DNA of 64,000 nt from Vreelandella jeotgali Hwa (GTDB taxonomy: Bacteria > Pseudomonadota > Gammaproteobacteria > Pseudomonadales > Halomonadaceae), in NCBI RefSeq assembly GCF_000334215.1, contig NZ_AMQY01000014.1, forward strand, positions 1-64,000. Direction: 5' to 3'. The notes beneath the pieces are model-generated. The model did not search any database, was not told the DNA's origin, and worked only from the letters and a program-made list of their open reading frames with translations. Position 1 is the stretch's first letter, and each line of letters opens with the position of its first letter. The position numbers and the translations under genes were made by a program. Shown piece by piece: positions 33,624 through 41,647 of this stretch.

Positions 33624-34538
33624 TTACTCCGCTGCCTCCGCGTTGATCGTCGTTTTGCCGTCATGTCCGGGCTCGCTATCCGCGTTGCGGCCGGTATGAA
33701 AGCTCTGCACGATGTCCTGATAGAGGTGGGGCGATATCTCGGAGAAATACGTCACCGGTACCTCCCGGGAGGGGCTGGCCAGCTGATCGTATTCCTTGGG
33801 GAACGTCAGCGAACGCTCTGACTCGCGGACGTTGGCGACCCAGTCGTCAAAGTCATCCTGGGACGTGACGCGGGCATCGAACGTCATGCCGGAGAAACCC
33901 GAGCCGCTGTAGTTGGTCGAGCGCCCGGGGTAGGTGCCGGTTTCATCGGCGATCAGGTTGACGTCGTTGTCCATGCCCGCCATGGCGTAGATCTGGCTGC
34001 CCAGACGCGGAATGAAAAACGAGTTCATCACCGAGCCGGATGTCACGCGAAAGCGCACCGGCACATCCTCGGGAAAGGCCACCTCGTTGACCGTGGCAAT
34101 GCCTTCATCGGGATAGATAAACAGCCACTTCCAGTCCAGCGAAACGGCCTGGATTTCCATGGGCTCGGCGTCGCTTTCCAGCGCCTTGTGCGGGTCCAGG
34201 CTGTGGGAGGTTTTCCACGTCAGCGTTGCCAGAATGGCGATGATGACGCAGGGCACCAGCCACACCACGATCTCGATGGCGGTGGAGTGCGACCACTCGG
34301 GCCGGTAGACCGCGTTTTTGTTGCTCCGGCGGTAGCGCAAGGCAAACCACAGCGTCATGCCGATCACCGGAATCACCACGATCAGCATCAGGCCGAAGGC
34401 GGTGAGGATCAGTCGCGTCTGCTCCTGGCCGACCTGCCCGCTGGAATCCAGCAGCGCCGATCCGCATCCCGCCAGCAGCAGCGGCAGCGTCGCCAGCAGC
34501 AAAAAGCCGATGGCGCGCGTAAAGCTCTTTCTTCTCAT
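33624..34538 (-). CDS. cyoA: Cytochrome bo3 ubiquinol oxidase subunit II (CyoA)
   Basis: CyoA is the periplasm-facing subunit II. The 304-residue precursor has a lipoprotein signal ending in LLLAGC (Cys25) and two membrane helices (about 42-65 and 85-107). A cupredoxin-like domain follows without the CuA ligands, as expected for a quinol oxidase (MEIQAVSLDWKWLFIYPDEG, then VMNSFFIPRLGSQIYAMAGM). The start at 34538 has GAGG eight bases upstream and begins the Arg/Lys-rich signal peptide; an upstream ATG-like extension lacks support. It is the first gene of the operon and has a leader containing tandem 13-bp repeats. Confidence 0.95.
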   Translation of the reverse strand: MRRKSFTRAIGFLLLATLPLLLAGCGSALLDSSGQVGQEQTRLILTAFGLMLIVVIPVIGMTLWFALRYRRSNKNAVYRPEWSHSTAIEIVVWLVPCVIIAILATLTWKTSHSLDPHKALESDAEPMEIQAVSLDWKWLFIYPDEGIATVNEVAFPEDVPVRFRVTSGSVMNSFFIPRLGSQIYAMAGMDNDVNLIADETGTYPGRSTNYSGSGFSGMTFDARVTSQDDFDDWVANVRESERSLTFPKEYDQLASPSREVPVTYFSEISPHLYQDIVQSFHTGRNADSEPGHDGKTTINAEAAE

Positions 34539-34579
34539 CTTGCGACCTCGTGAGAGTGAACAGGGCGCGCGTTCTCCTG

Positions 34580-34631
34580 TGTCTTCAAACACTGTCCCCA
34601 AAGACTGTTCTCAAACATTGTCCTCAAACAC
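34580..34631 (-). repeat. Four tandem 13-bp repeats in the cyoA leader
   Basis: On the plus strand the units are TGTCTTCAAACAC, TGTCCCCAAAGAC, TGTTCTCAAACAT and TGTCCTCAAACAC, exactly abutting. A fifth unit at 34632-34644 is degenerate (8 of 13 matches). The array lies in the predicted 5' untranslated region, 41 bp before the cyoA start codon. Confidence 0.9.
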
Positions 34632-34710
34632 TATATCCAGACACTCACGGACCCATAGCCTGATGGCCGGTGGCATACGCCACGGGCACCAGGACAGCGT
34701 TGGTCGGCTA

Positions 34711-34739
34711 ATTATTAGCAAGCTAATTTATGGGGTAAA
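34711..34739 (-). promoter_or_regulatory. Predicted sigma-70 promoter of cyoABCDE
   Basis: On the minus strand TTTACC (34734-34739) and AATAAT (34711-34716) are spaced by exactly 17 bp, matching 4/6 and 5/6 consensus bases. A palindrome GCTAA-TAA-TTAGC overlaps the -10 and could be an operator. The predicted start of transcription is near 34704. Confidence 0.6.
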
Positions 34740-35181
34740 GCCTGCCGAAAATTGTGGCCAACGCTGTATAACGCAGCCGGAGCCGACGTTGGATAACATC
34801 AGTGCCTGGCGGCATGGAGGAACGCGCCGCCCGGCGTAGGCCGCAGGTAAAGCCAGTACGTCTGTGCCGCAAAAGGGAGGGAAAACGGCTCAAACGCAGC
34901 GGCTTTAACCGCAGAGGGCGCATTATTGATCAGCCAAAAACCGGCCGGAAAGCGGCGTTTTGCCACACCCCGGTCACGTCGGGAGTTGATATGGATCAAG
35001 ATATAGGCGAAAACCCCCGTTCAATGGGGGCTGAAAAGCACCGGCGGGATTTTATACGAATTTCTCATATAAATAGCATTAAAAATGCTTTAAGGCATGA
35101 CCGCTCGACGGCAGTCACATCAGCACGAGCGGTGGGAGGATGCTCGGGCAACGAGACTGGCCCATTGACGGCGTCGGCGCA
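34740..35181. other. Gene-free region between the cyo promoter and greB
   Basis: I see no credible gene here; the short frames show no recognisable features. The region holds a perfect FNR/ANR box (34986-34999). It also has a CCCCC-N7-GGGGG hairpin at 35014-35030, an AT-rich stretch at 35050-35095 with a small AGCATT/AATGCT hairpin, and an eight-base inverted repeat ACCGCTCG / CGAGCGGT at 35100-35133. It may contain an unannotated small RNA or the greB 3' region. Confidence 0.4.
34986..34999. promoter_or_regulatory. Perfect FNR/ANR box
   Basis: TTGATATGGATCAA matches the FNR-family consensus TTGAT-N4-ATCAA at all ten specified positions. It lies about 280 bp upstream of the predicted cyo promoter and 180 bp beyond the greB stop, so its target is unclear. 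Confidence 0.65.
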
Positions 35182-35703
35182 TTACGCGACCGGCGAATAA
35201 CGGATGCCGGTAACGATGTAGTGTTGCTCGCCGCCGGGGGCCGCCACGGTGACGTCATCGTCAACGGCCTTGCCCAGCAGGGCGCGCGCCAGCGGCGCGT
35301 CGACGCTGATCCAGCGCTTTGAGGTGTCGGTTTCGTCGTGGCCGACAATACGCAGCGCGAGCGTTTCGCCGTCATCGTCTTCGAGTTCGACAAAGGCGCC
35401 GAAGTATACCCTGTGGGTATTGGCCGGCAGGCGGTCCACCACCTGTAGCTCGTCAAGACGTTTGGTGAGATAGCGGATGCGGCCCAGCACCCGGCCAAGC
35501 TCTTTCTTGTTGTAGGTGTAGTCGGCGTTTTCCGAGCGGTCGCCCTGGGCGGCGGCTTCGCCTACCTTGGCGGAAAGCGCCGGGCGCTTCACCCGCGAAA
35601 GATGATCGAGTATGCCGCGCAGGCGCTCGGCTCCCTCGGCGGTGATCACGTTGCTTTTGGCTTCCTGGCGCGGGTCCTTCGCCGGGTCGCGCCAGCGCGT
35701 CAT
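35182..35703 (-). CDS. greB: Transcript cleavage factor GreB
   Basis: GreB rescues backtracked RNA polymerase by stimulating cleavage of the nascent transcript. The product has the N-terminal coiled coil with the catalytic acidic tip (GDRSENADYTYNKKELGRVL) and the C-terminal FKBP-like domain (DAPLARALLGKAVDDDV). The name GreB rather than GreA rests on the MTR start and on the RIRYLTKRL segment. ATG at 35703 (AAAGG upstream) gives 173 residues; ATG at 35718 (GAGG upstream) is a fair alternative that adds five residues. Confidence 0.88.
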   Translation of the reverse strand: MTRWRDPAKDPRQEAKSNVITAEGAERLRGILDHLSRVKRPALSAKVGEAAAQGDRSENADYTYNKKELGRVLGRIRYLTKRLDELQVVDRLPANTHRVYFGAFVELEDDDGETLALRIVGHDETDTSKRWISVDAPLARALLGKAVDDDVTVAAPGGEQHYIVTGIRYSPVA

Positions 35704-35927
35704 GTTTCTGCCTTTCATGTCATCCTCGTTGCGTGAAAAAACGGCAACCCGGGTTGGAAGGGTCGGGCGGCCCCCTGGAATAGCCGGATGACGAGCGGAA
35801 TCCCGAAACCGGCTGGCGATTCATTCAAACGTTCGTTACATTGGGCTCCAGGGCCGTGGACCACAGAGTACCCGGCTATTCAAAACGAGACAGCATGATA
35901 AAGACAACACCAAACAGGAGCGTTCCG

Positions 35928-36587
35928 ATGCGTCAACCCGTTATCCGTCGGATGGCAATGACCACGACCCTGGCCGGTGCCGTAACGCTGGCATCGATGG
36001 CGTGGGCCGGTGTCGCCCATGGCGATGAAACCAGCGACTTGTTTGCGTTACAAAACCGCGTGGAATACGTCCTTGCCGAAGCCCCCGAAGACGAGCGCGA
36101 AGCGGCGCTGAGCGAGTTGGCCGATGACGCCCGGGCATTGGCCGAAAAGCAACCCGACAACGCCGAGCTGCTGGTGTGGAAAGGGCTGGTGCTGGCCTCC
36201 TATGCCGGCGAACGCGGCGGGCTGGGGGCGCTGGGCGATGCCAAGGCGGCGCGCAAGTCGCTGGAACGCGCGATTGAGATCGACCCGGAAGGCAACAACG
36301 GCTCGGCGTATGTGACGCTGGGCGTGCTCTATCATCGCGTGCCGGGCGGGCTGATTGCCTTTGGCGACAGCGATAAGGCCGACCGTATGTTCCAGCGCGC
36401 GCTGGAAATCCGTCCCGACGGCATCGACGTCAACTATTATTACGCCAGCTTTCTGGACGAAGAGGGCCGGCGCGAAGAAGCCCGCGAGCACGCCCGCAAA
36501 GCCGTCAACGGCACCGCGCGCGAGGCGCGGGAGGCGTCGGACGAATCGCTGCGCGAGGATGCCCGGGAGCTGCTCGATAGCCTTTGA
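35928..36587 (+). CDS. TPR-repeat periplasmic protein of unknown function
   Basis: The 219-residue precursor has a signal peptide (MRQPVIRRMA then a hydrophobic run, likely cleaved after VAHG). About three to four tetratricopeptide-like repeats follow, e.g. AARKSLERAIEIDPEGNN and ADRMFQRALEIRPDGIDVNY. Such proteins usually scaffold protein contacts; the partner is unknown. The ATG at 35928 has AGGAG seven bases upstream. It stands alone between divergent greB and nudF and has a terminator-like hairpin at 36739-36761. Confidence 0.82.
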   Translation: MRQPVIRRMAMTTTLAGAVTLASMAWAGVAHGDETSDLFALQNRVEYVLAEAPEDEREAALSELADDARALAEKQPDNAELLVWKGLVLASYAGERGGLGALGDAKAARKSLERAIEIDPEGNNGSAYVTLGVLYHRVPGGLIAFGDSDKADRMFQRALEIRPDGIDVNYYYASFLDEEGRREEAREHARKAVNGTAREAREASDESLREDARELLDSL

Positions 36588-36738
36588 GTCTGTTCGGTCC
36601 CTGGGCCTGTTTTCCTCGCTCTGGATTAACCTGCCTGATCGCCCCGCCGGAGCGCGCCGTCCGAGACTGGTGAGTGGTTTGATTCCGGTACCCGGTTTGG
36701 CTCTGGTGTGTGAACAGCGTTGGCATTCCCGGCCTTCT

Positions 36739-36761
36739 GCCCCGATAATGGGGCGGTTTTT
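36739..36761 (+). terminator. Terminator-like hairpin before nudF
   Basis: GCCCC-GATAAT-GGGGC is followed by GG and TTTTT. It lies 150 bp past the TPR gene and 20 bp before the nudF start codon, so it probably ends the TPR transcript. It could also act in the nudF leader. Confidence 0.65.
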
Positions 36762-36781
36762 CAGGCCGGGAGTGCCCCCTC

Positions 36782-37450
36782 ATGGCATTGTTATCCGCTG
36801 AATCCCTGCTGACGCCGCCGTTTACTCGTGACGACGTTGACATCGCCTCGCGCGACGTTATTCAGCAGGGATTTTTCCACGTTGAAGCGCTGACCCTGCG
36901 CCACCGCCTGTTCGAAGGCGGCTGGAGCGAGCCCATGCGCCGCGAGCTGCATTGCCGCCACGGCGCGGTGGGCGTGTTCATGTACGATGTCGCGCTGGAT
37001 TCGCTGGTGTTTATCGAACAGTTCCGCGTCGGCGCCGTTGACGATGCCTCGCCGTGGAAGCTGGAGCTGGTGGCGGGGTTGATGGACAGCGACGAAACCG
37101 AAGAAGACGTGGCGCGTCGTGAAGCCCGGGAAGAAGCCGGCTGCAGCGTTCACGAGCTGATGCGGCTGCACAGCTACTATCCCAGCCCCGGTGCCTGCAA
37201 TGAGCGGGTAACGCTGTTCTGCGCGCTGGTGGATGCCGGTGACCTGGGCGGTATTCACGGCGTGGCCGATGAGCACGAGGATATCCGCGTGCATGTGGTA
37301 CCCTTCGCCGATGCGTGGGAGCTCATGCAGGCCGGGCGGCTGGATAACGCCATGACGCTGATCGGTATGCACTGGCTGGCCGGTCAGCGCGCCTCGCTGC
37401 GGGCGTTGCCCGAACACGCGCGCCGATTGGGCACGCCGGCGGCCTCGTGA
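36782..37450 (+). CDS. nudF: ADP-ribose pyrophosphatase NudF
   Basis: NudF hydrolyses ADP-ribose to AMP and ribose-5-phosphate. The 222-residue protein has a complete Nudix box: G99, E105, and R113-E114-A-R-E117-E118-A-G120. The FYPSPGACNE-type loop (here SYYPSPGACNERV) marks the ADP-ribose subfamily. It heads the nudF-yqiB-cpdA series, an order also known from E. coli. Confidence 0.93.
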   Translation: MALLSAESLLTPPFTRDDVDIASRDVIQQGFFHVEALTLRHRLFEGGWSEPMRRELHCRHGAVGVFMYDVALDSLVFIEQFRVGAVDDASPWKLELVAGLMDSDETEEDVARREAREEAGCSVHELMRLHSYYPSPGACNERVTLFCALVDAGDLGGIHGVADEHEDIRVHVVPFADAWELMQAGRLDNAMTLIGMHWLAGQRASLRALPEHARRLGTPAAS

Positions 37451-37500
37451 GGTTGATTCTCCCGTCATCATGATCCGTGGTTGATCCAGCAGGAGCCTAC

Positions 37501-37977
37501 ATGGCCCGCAATGCCTACGTTACCGATTTGAAAACGCTGCAGGGCGAATGCAGCGCCAACTACGTGCGTCTGCTGCGCCTGGTCGGCAACATGCAAGAGG
37601 GCCAGCAGCGCGATATCGGCCTGGGCGATGAGCCCGAGCCGGTAGAAGCCGAGTCGGCTCATGCAGACAGCGCCTTGACGCTGCGTCTGTTTATTCAGCA
37701 GAACGCGCCCTATACCACCCTGGTAGAGGTGAGCCAGAGCGGCCCGCTGGATCGCGTGGTCGAGCAGCCCCGCATGCGCGTGCACCTTTACCACGACGTG
37801 CGCATGGCCGAGGTCATGGATTTTCAGCGCGAGCGCCACTTCAGCGGGCGCTACCGCTACCCCAATCCGCGCATGCACCAGCCCGACGAAAAGCTCCAGC
37901 TCAATCGTTTTCTCGGCGAATGGCTCGCTCACGGCCTGGCCCACGGGCGCAGCGCCTTTGTTGCTGAAACGCCGTAA
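37501..37977 (+). CDS. yqiB: DUF1249 family protein YqiB
   Basis: The 158-residue soluble protein of unknown biochemical function belongs to the DUF1249 family. Its YVTDLKTLQGECSANYVRLL start and the VEQPRMRVHLYHDVRMAEV segment are typical. AGGAG precedes the ATG at 37501. It lies between nudF and cpdA exactly as in E. coli. Confidence 0.9.
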   Translation: MARNAYVTDLKTLQGECSANYVRLLRLVGNMQEGQQRDIGLGDEPEPVEAESAHADSALTLRLFIQQNAPYTTLVEVSQSGPLDRVVEQPRMRVHLYHDVRMAEVMDFQRERHFSGRYRYPNPRMHQPDEKLQLNRFLGEWLAHGLAHGRSAFVAETP

Positions 37978-38025
37978 ACGATAGCGGCACCTCTTATAGC
38001 CGCTCCTCTTGATGACCCCCTGCCC

Positions 38026-38775
38026 ATGAAACTGATCCAGATTACCGATACCCATCTCCACGCCGACCCCGCCACACGCTCGCGCACCGGCGTGCCCCAT
38101 GCCCGTCTGGAAGCCGTGGTGGCTGCGGTGACCGCCGAGCGGCCGGATGCGGTGGTTGTCACCGGCGATATCAGCCAGGACGAAACGCCGGCGTCCTACG
38201 CCGCTGCGGTGCGGCTGTTCGATACGCTGCCGTGCCCCTGGCACTGGCTGCCCGGCAACCACGATCGGCTGGATCTCATGGCCGCCGAGCGCCCGCTGGT
38301 GGAAGCGGTAGAGCTCGGCGACTGGCAAATGCTGCTGCTCAATACGCAAGTGCCCGGCGAGCCCCAGGGCAGGCTGGGCCGCGAAAGACTTGATGCGCTT
38401 AAGCGTCAGCTGGAACGGCTTGAGCGCCCCACGCTGATCGCCATGCACCATCCGCCGGTTGTGGTGGGCACCGACTGGATGGATGCCATCGGCCTTGAAG
38501 ACCGCGACGCCTTCTGGCGCCTTCTTGACGGCCATGACCGAGTCCAGGCGGTGGTGTTCGGCCACGCGCACCAGGCGTTTGCCACTACGCTGACCGACAG
38601 CAGTGGGCACGCGGTCGGCGTGTACGGCTGCCCGGCAGCGGCGGATCAGTTTCTTCCCGGCGCTACCCACTTTGCCGTTGATGCCGAGGCTCGCCCCGGC
38701 TACCGGGTGCTGACACTGGACAGCCAGCCCTTGGCTACCAGGGTCAAGCGGGTGAGCGTGGGGCCTCGAGACTAA
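38026..38775 (+). CDS. cpdA: 3',5'-cyclic AMP phosphodiesterase CpdA
   Basis: CpdA hydrolyses cAMP and so tunes CRP signalling. The 249-residue metallophosphoesterase shows all metal-ligand motifs: DTHLH (D8, H10), GDIS, GNHD, MHHPP and GHAHQ. It is 48 bp after yqiB, so an operon is likely. In E. coli this series continues to yqiA and parE, but here parE is 30 kb away. Confidence 0.93.
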   Translation: MKLIQITDTHLHADPATRSRTGVPHARLEAVVAAVTAERPDAVVVTGDISQDETPASYAAAVRLFDTLPCPWHWLPGNHDRLDLMAAERPLVEAVELGDWQMLLLNTQVPGEPQGRLGRERLDALKRQLERLERPTLIAMHHPPVVVGTDWMDAIGLEDRDAFWRLLDGHDRVQAVVFGHAHQAFATTLTDSSGHAVGVYGCPAAADQFLPGATHFAVDAEARPGYRVLTLDSQPLATRVKRVSVGPRD

Positions 38776-38835
38776 CGCGGCAGGGCGATCCTGCCCGGGC
38801 GATTGCCGGATGGCGTCGGCCATGTCGCTATCTGC

Positions 38836-38891
38836 GTTATAAAAAGATAGTTATACATTCTTTTGGGTTATTGGTGTGTTCGGGGTAATCT
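38836..38891 (+). promoter_or_regulatory. Candidate cysDN promoter with GTTATA repeats
   Basis: TTGGGT (38863-38868) and TAATCT (38886-38891) are spaced by 17 bp. Just upstream, GTTATA occurs twice (38836-38841 and 38850-38855) in an AT-rich stretch, which would suit a CysB-type activator. The weak -10 fits activator dependence. No consensus search could be run. Confidence 0.45.
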
Positions 38892-38981
38892 GCCTTGCCA
38901 TAGCGCGCCTGCCACGTCACGCCCTGCGGGCCGATGGCGTTCGGGGCTGCGCGTCGTTTTCTTCCCGTGAGGCAGTGGCAC

Positions 38982-39941
38982 ATGACCCAGACATCCGCTC
39001 TTTCCGCGAGCGCCGATCCGGCAGCCGATACCCTCAGCGCTGCCCGGCTGACGCACCTCAAGCAGCTGGAAGCCGAATCCATCCATATCATCCGCGAAGT
39101 GGCGGCCGAGTTCGCCAATCCGGTGATGATGTACTCCATCGGCAAGGATTCCTCGGTGATGCTGCACCTGGCGCGCAAGGCCTTCTACCCGGGCACGCCG
39201 CCGTTTCCGCTGATGCACGTCGACACCACCTGGAAATTCCGCGAAATGATCGAGTTTCGCGACCACATGGCGGAAAAAGCCGGCATGGACCTGATTGTCC
39301 ACACCAACGAGGAAGGCCGCGCGGCCAACATCAACCCGTTTGACCACGGCAGCGCCAAGTACACCGACATCATGAAAACCCAGGCGCTCAAGCAGGCGCT
39401 GACTAAGCACGGCTTCGATGCGGCCTTCGGCGGCGCGCGGCGCGATGAAGAAGCCACCCGTGCCAAGGAACGGGTGTACTCGTTCCGCGACAAATACCAC
39501 CGCTGGGACCCCAAAAAACAGCGCCCCGAGCTGTGGAACATCTACAACGCCAGGGTCAACCAGGGTGAGTCGATCCGCGTGTTCCCGCTGTCCAACTGGA
39601 CCGAGCTGGATATCTGGCAGTACATCTATCTGGAAAACATCGACATCGTGCCGCTGTACTACGCCGCGCCGCGTCCGGTGGTCGAGCGCGACGGCATGGA
39701 CATCATGGTCGACGACGACCGCCTGCCGCTGGAGCCGGGCGAGGTCCCCGAAGAAAAGTCGGTGCGCTTTAGAACCCTGGGCTGCTACCCGCTGACCGGC
39801 GCGGTGGCGTCCAAAGCGGCGACGCTTCCCGAGATTATTCAGGAAATGCTGCTGACCAAAACGTCGGAGCGCAGCGGGCGCGCCATTGACCGGGACCAAA
39901 CCGGCTCGATGGAGAAGAAAAAGCGCGAAGGCTACTTTTAA
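38982..39941 (+). CDS. cysD: Sulfate adenylyltransferase subunit 2 (CysD)
   Basis: CysD is the catalytic ATP-pyrophosphatase subunit of ATP sulfurylase, which makes APS from sulfate and ATP. The 319-residue product shows the PP-loop [14 protein letters not shown] and the [20 protein letters not shown] segment typical of CysD. The ATG at 38982 has GAGG upstream and starts a family-like N-terminus; an upstream ATG adds 16 residues without support. cysN follows after 14 bp. Confidence 0.95.
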   Translation: MTQTSALSASADPAADTLSAARLTHLKQLEAESIHIIREVAAEFANPVMMYSIGKDSSVMLHLARKAFYPGTPPFPLMHVDTTWKFREMIEFRDHMAEKAGMDLIVHTNEEGRAANINPFDHGSAKYTDIMKTQALKQALTKHGFDAAFGGARRDEEATRAKERVYSFRDKYHRWDPKKQRPELWNIYNARVNQGESIRVFPLSNWTELDIWQYIYLENIDIVPLYYAAPRPVVERDGMDIMVDDDRLPLEPGEVPEEKSVRFRTLGCYPLTGAVASKAATLPEIIQEMLLTKTSERSGRAIDRDQTGSMEKKKREGYF

Positions 39942-39955
39942 CGGGGAGCGGTTTC

Positions 39956-41401
39956 ATGGCACACCAGTCAGCACTGATAGAAGACAATATCGAGCAGTAC
40001 CTGCACGAGCACGAAAACAAGGACCTGCTGCGCTTTATCACCTGCGGCAGCGTCGACGACGGCAAGTCCACCCTGATCGGGCGGCTGCTGCACGACTCGC
40101 AAATGATCTTCGAAGATCAGCTCGCGGCGATTACCCAGGCGTCGAAAACCAGCGGCACCACCGGCGACGATGTCGACCTAGCGCTGCTGGTCGACGGCCT
40201 GCAGTCCGAGCGCGAACAGGGCATCACTATTGACGTTGCCTATCGGTTTTTCTCCACCGACAAGCGCAAGTTTATTATCGCCGATACCCCGGGGCACGAG
40301 CAGTACACCCGCAACATGGCCACCGGCGCGTCCACCGCCAGCCTGGCGGTGATTCTGATCGACGCCCGCCACGGCGTGCAGACGCAAACCCGCCGCCACA
40401 GCTTCATTGCCGACCTGGTGGGTATCGAACACCTGGTGATTGCGGTCAACAAGATGGACCTGGTGGACTACGCCGAGGCGCGGTTTAACGAGATCGTCGC
40501 CGATTACCGGGCGTTTGCCGAACAGCTCAACGCCCCCGACATTCGTTTTGTGCCGCTTTCCGCGCTGGCCGGCGACAACGTGGTCAACGAAAGCGAGCAT
40601 ACGCCCTGGTACTTTGACCCGGCGCGGGGTCACGACGGCGCAACGCTGATGTCGATGCTGGAAAACATCGAGTTCGTCCGCGATCGCAACCTCTCCCAGC
40701 TGCGTCTGCCGGTGCAGTACGTCAACCGCCCGAACCTCGATTTTCGCGGCTACTGCGGTACGCTCGCTGCCGGCATCGTGCGCCCGGGCCAGCAGGTCAA
40801 GGCGCTGCCCTCGGGCAAGACCGCCAGCGTCGAGCGCGTGGCGACCTTTGACGGCGATCTGGAAGCGGCCTATCCGGGCCAGGCGATTACCCTGACGTTG
40901 GACGACGAGATCGACATCTCCCGGGGCGACTGGATCGTCGCGGCGGACGAAGACGTGCCGCTGTCCAACGCCTTTGCCGCCGACATCGTGTGGATGCACG
41001 AAGACGCCCTGACGCCGGGCCGGCTTTACGACTTCAAGCTCGCGACCCGGGATCTTTCCGGCCAGGTGCGCGCGATTGACTACCAGGTCGACGTCAATAC
41101 GCTGGAACACCACGCGGCCGATTCGCTGGAGCTCAACACCATTGCCCGCTGCGAGGTGGAGCTGACCGCGGCGATTCCCGTGGACGACTACCGCCAGAGC
41201 CCGGGCACCGGCAGCTTTATCGTCATCGACCGGTTAACCAACGTCACCGTCGGCGCGGGCATGATTCGTGGTGCGCTGGAAGAGGGCGACAGTGCCGCTG
41301 CGGGCACCACCGACTGGGCCGCCTTCGAGCGCGACCTGAACGCCCTGGTGCGCAAGCATTTCCCCCACTGGGAGGCTCGGGATATCAGCCGGCTGATATA
41401 G
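39956..41401 (+). CDS. cysN: Sulfate adenylyltransferase subunit 1 (CysN), GTPase
   Basis: CysN is the GTPase that drives APS synthesis with CysD. The 481-residue protein has the EF-Tu-like motifs [17 protein letters not shown] and NKMDLVD, followed by beta-barrel domains. It is not fused to CysC, so APS kinase, if present, is elsewhere. No cysC, cysH or sulfate transporter is adjacent. Confidence 0.95.
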   Translation: MAHQSALIEDNIEQYLHEHENKDLLRFITCGSVDDGKSTLIGRLLHDSQMIFEDQLAAITQASKTSGTTGDDVDLALLVDGLQSEREQGITIDVAYRFFSTDKRKFIIADTPGHEQYTRNMATGASTASLAVILIDARHGVQTQTRRHSFIADLVGIEHLVIAVNKMDLVDYAEARFNEIVADYRAFAEQLNAPDIRFVPLSALAGDNVVNESEHTPWYFDPARGHDGATLMSMLENIEFVRDRNLSQLRLPVQYVNRPNLDFRGYCGTLAAGIVRPGQQVKALPSGKTASVERVATFDGDLEAAYPGQAITLTLDDEIDISRGDWIVAADEDVPLSNAFAADIVWMHEDALTPGRLYDFKLATRDLSGQVRAIDYQVDVNTLEHHAADSLELNTIARCEVELTAAIPVDDYRQSPGTGSFIVIDRLTNVTVGAGMIRGALEEGDSAAAGTTDWAAFERDLNALVRKHFPHWEARDISRLI

Positions 41402-41477
41402 CCCGGCCCGAGCTATGGTCGTTAGCCTCAATTAACCGGGCGAGTCGCTAACAGGTTGGCGTGCCGCTAAAAAACAC

Positions 41478-41539
41478 GCCTTCACCAAAAAACAGCCCTT
41501 CCTCAAAAGCAGTCCTTCACCCAAAACAGCCCTTCCCCC
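41478..41539. repeat. 17-bp tandem repeats between cysN and gdhA
   Basis: Three full degenerate units at 41478, 41495 and 41512 (GCCTTCACCAAAAAACA, GCCCTTCCTCAAAAGCA, GTCCTTCACCCAAAACA) are followed by a partial fourth. The array runs into the gdhA terminator, whose T-run is part of unit three. Confidence 0.88.
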
Positions 41540-41560
41540 GTGCGAACCGGGAAAGGGCTG
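41523..41560 (-). terminator. Intrinsic terminator of gdhA
   Basis: On the minus strand CAGCCCTTTCCC pairs with GGGGAAGGGCTG (one mismatch or bulge) and is followed by TTTT. It is 88 bp past the gdhA stop. Confidence 0.75.
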
Positions 41561-41576
41561 AAGAAAGGGGTTAAGA

Positions 41577-41610
41577 AAGTACTGAAAAAGGTACTGAAAA
41601 AAGTACCGGA
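41577..41610. repeat. 12-bp near-repeats downstream of gdhA
   Basis: AAGTACTGAAAA, AGGTACTGAAAA and AAGTACCGGA follow one another, next to similar GGGCTGAAGAAAG-type units. It is a second short tandem array in the same cysN-gdhA gap. Confidence 0.75.
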
Positions 41611-41647
41611 CTCAGAGAGCCGTTACGCGCTCTGTGCCGTCAGGGCA

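Noticed and set aside
34802-35200. 132-codon plus-strand frame upstream of the FNR box region
   Set aside because: The product is basic and low-complexity (MPGGMEERAARRRPQ...), crosses hairpins and overlaps the greB end. There is no ribosome site of note and no recognisable domain.
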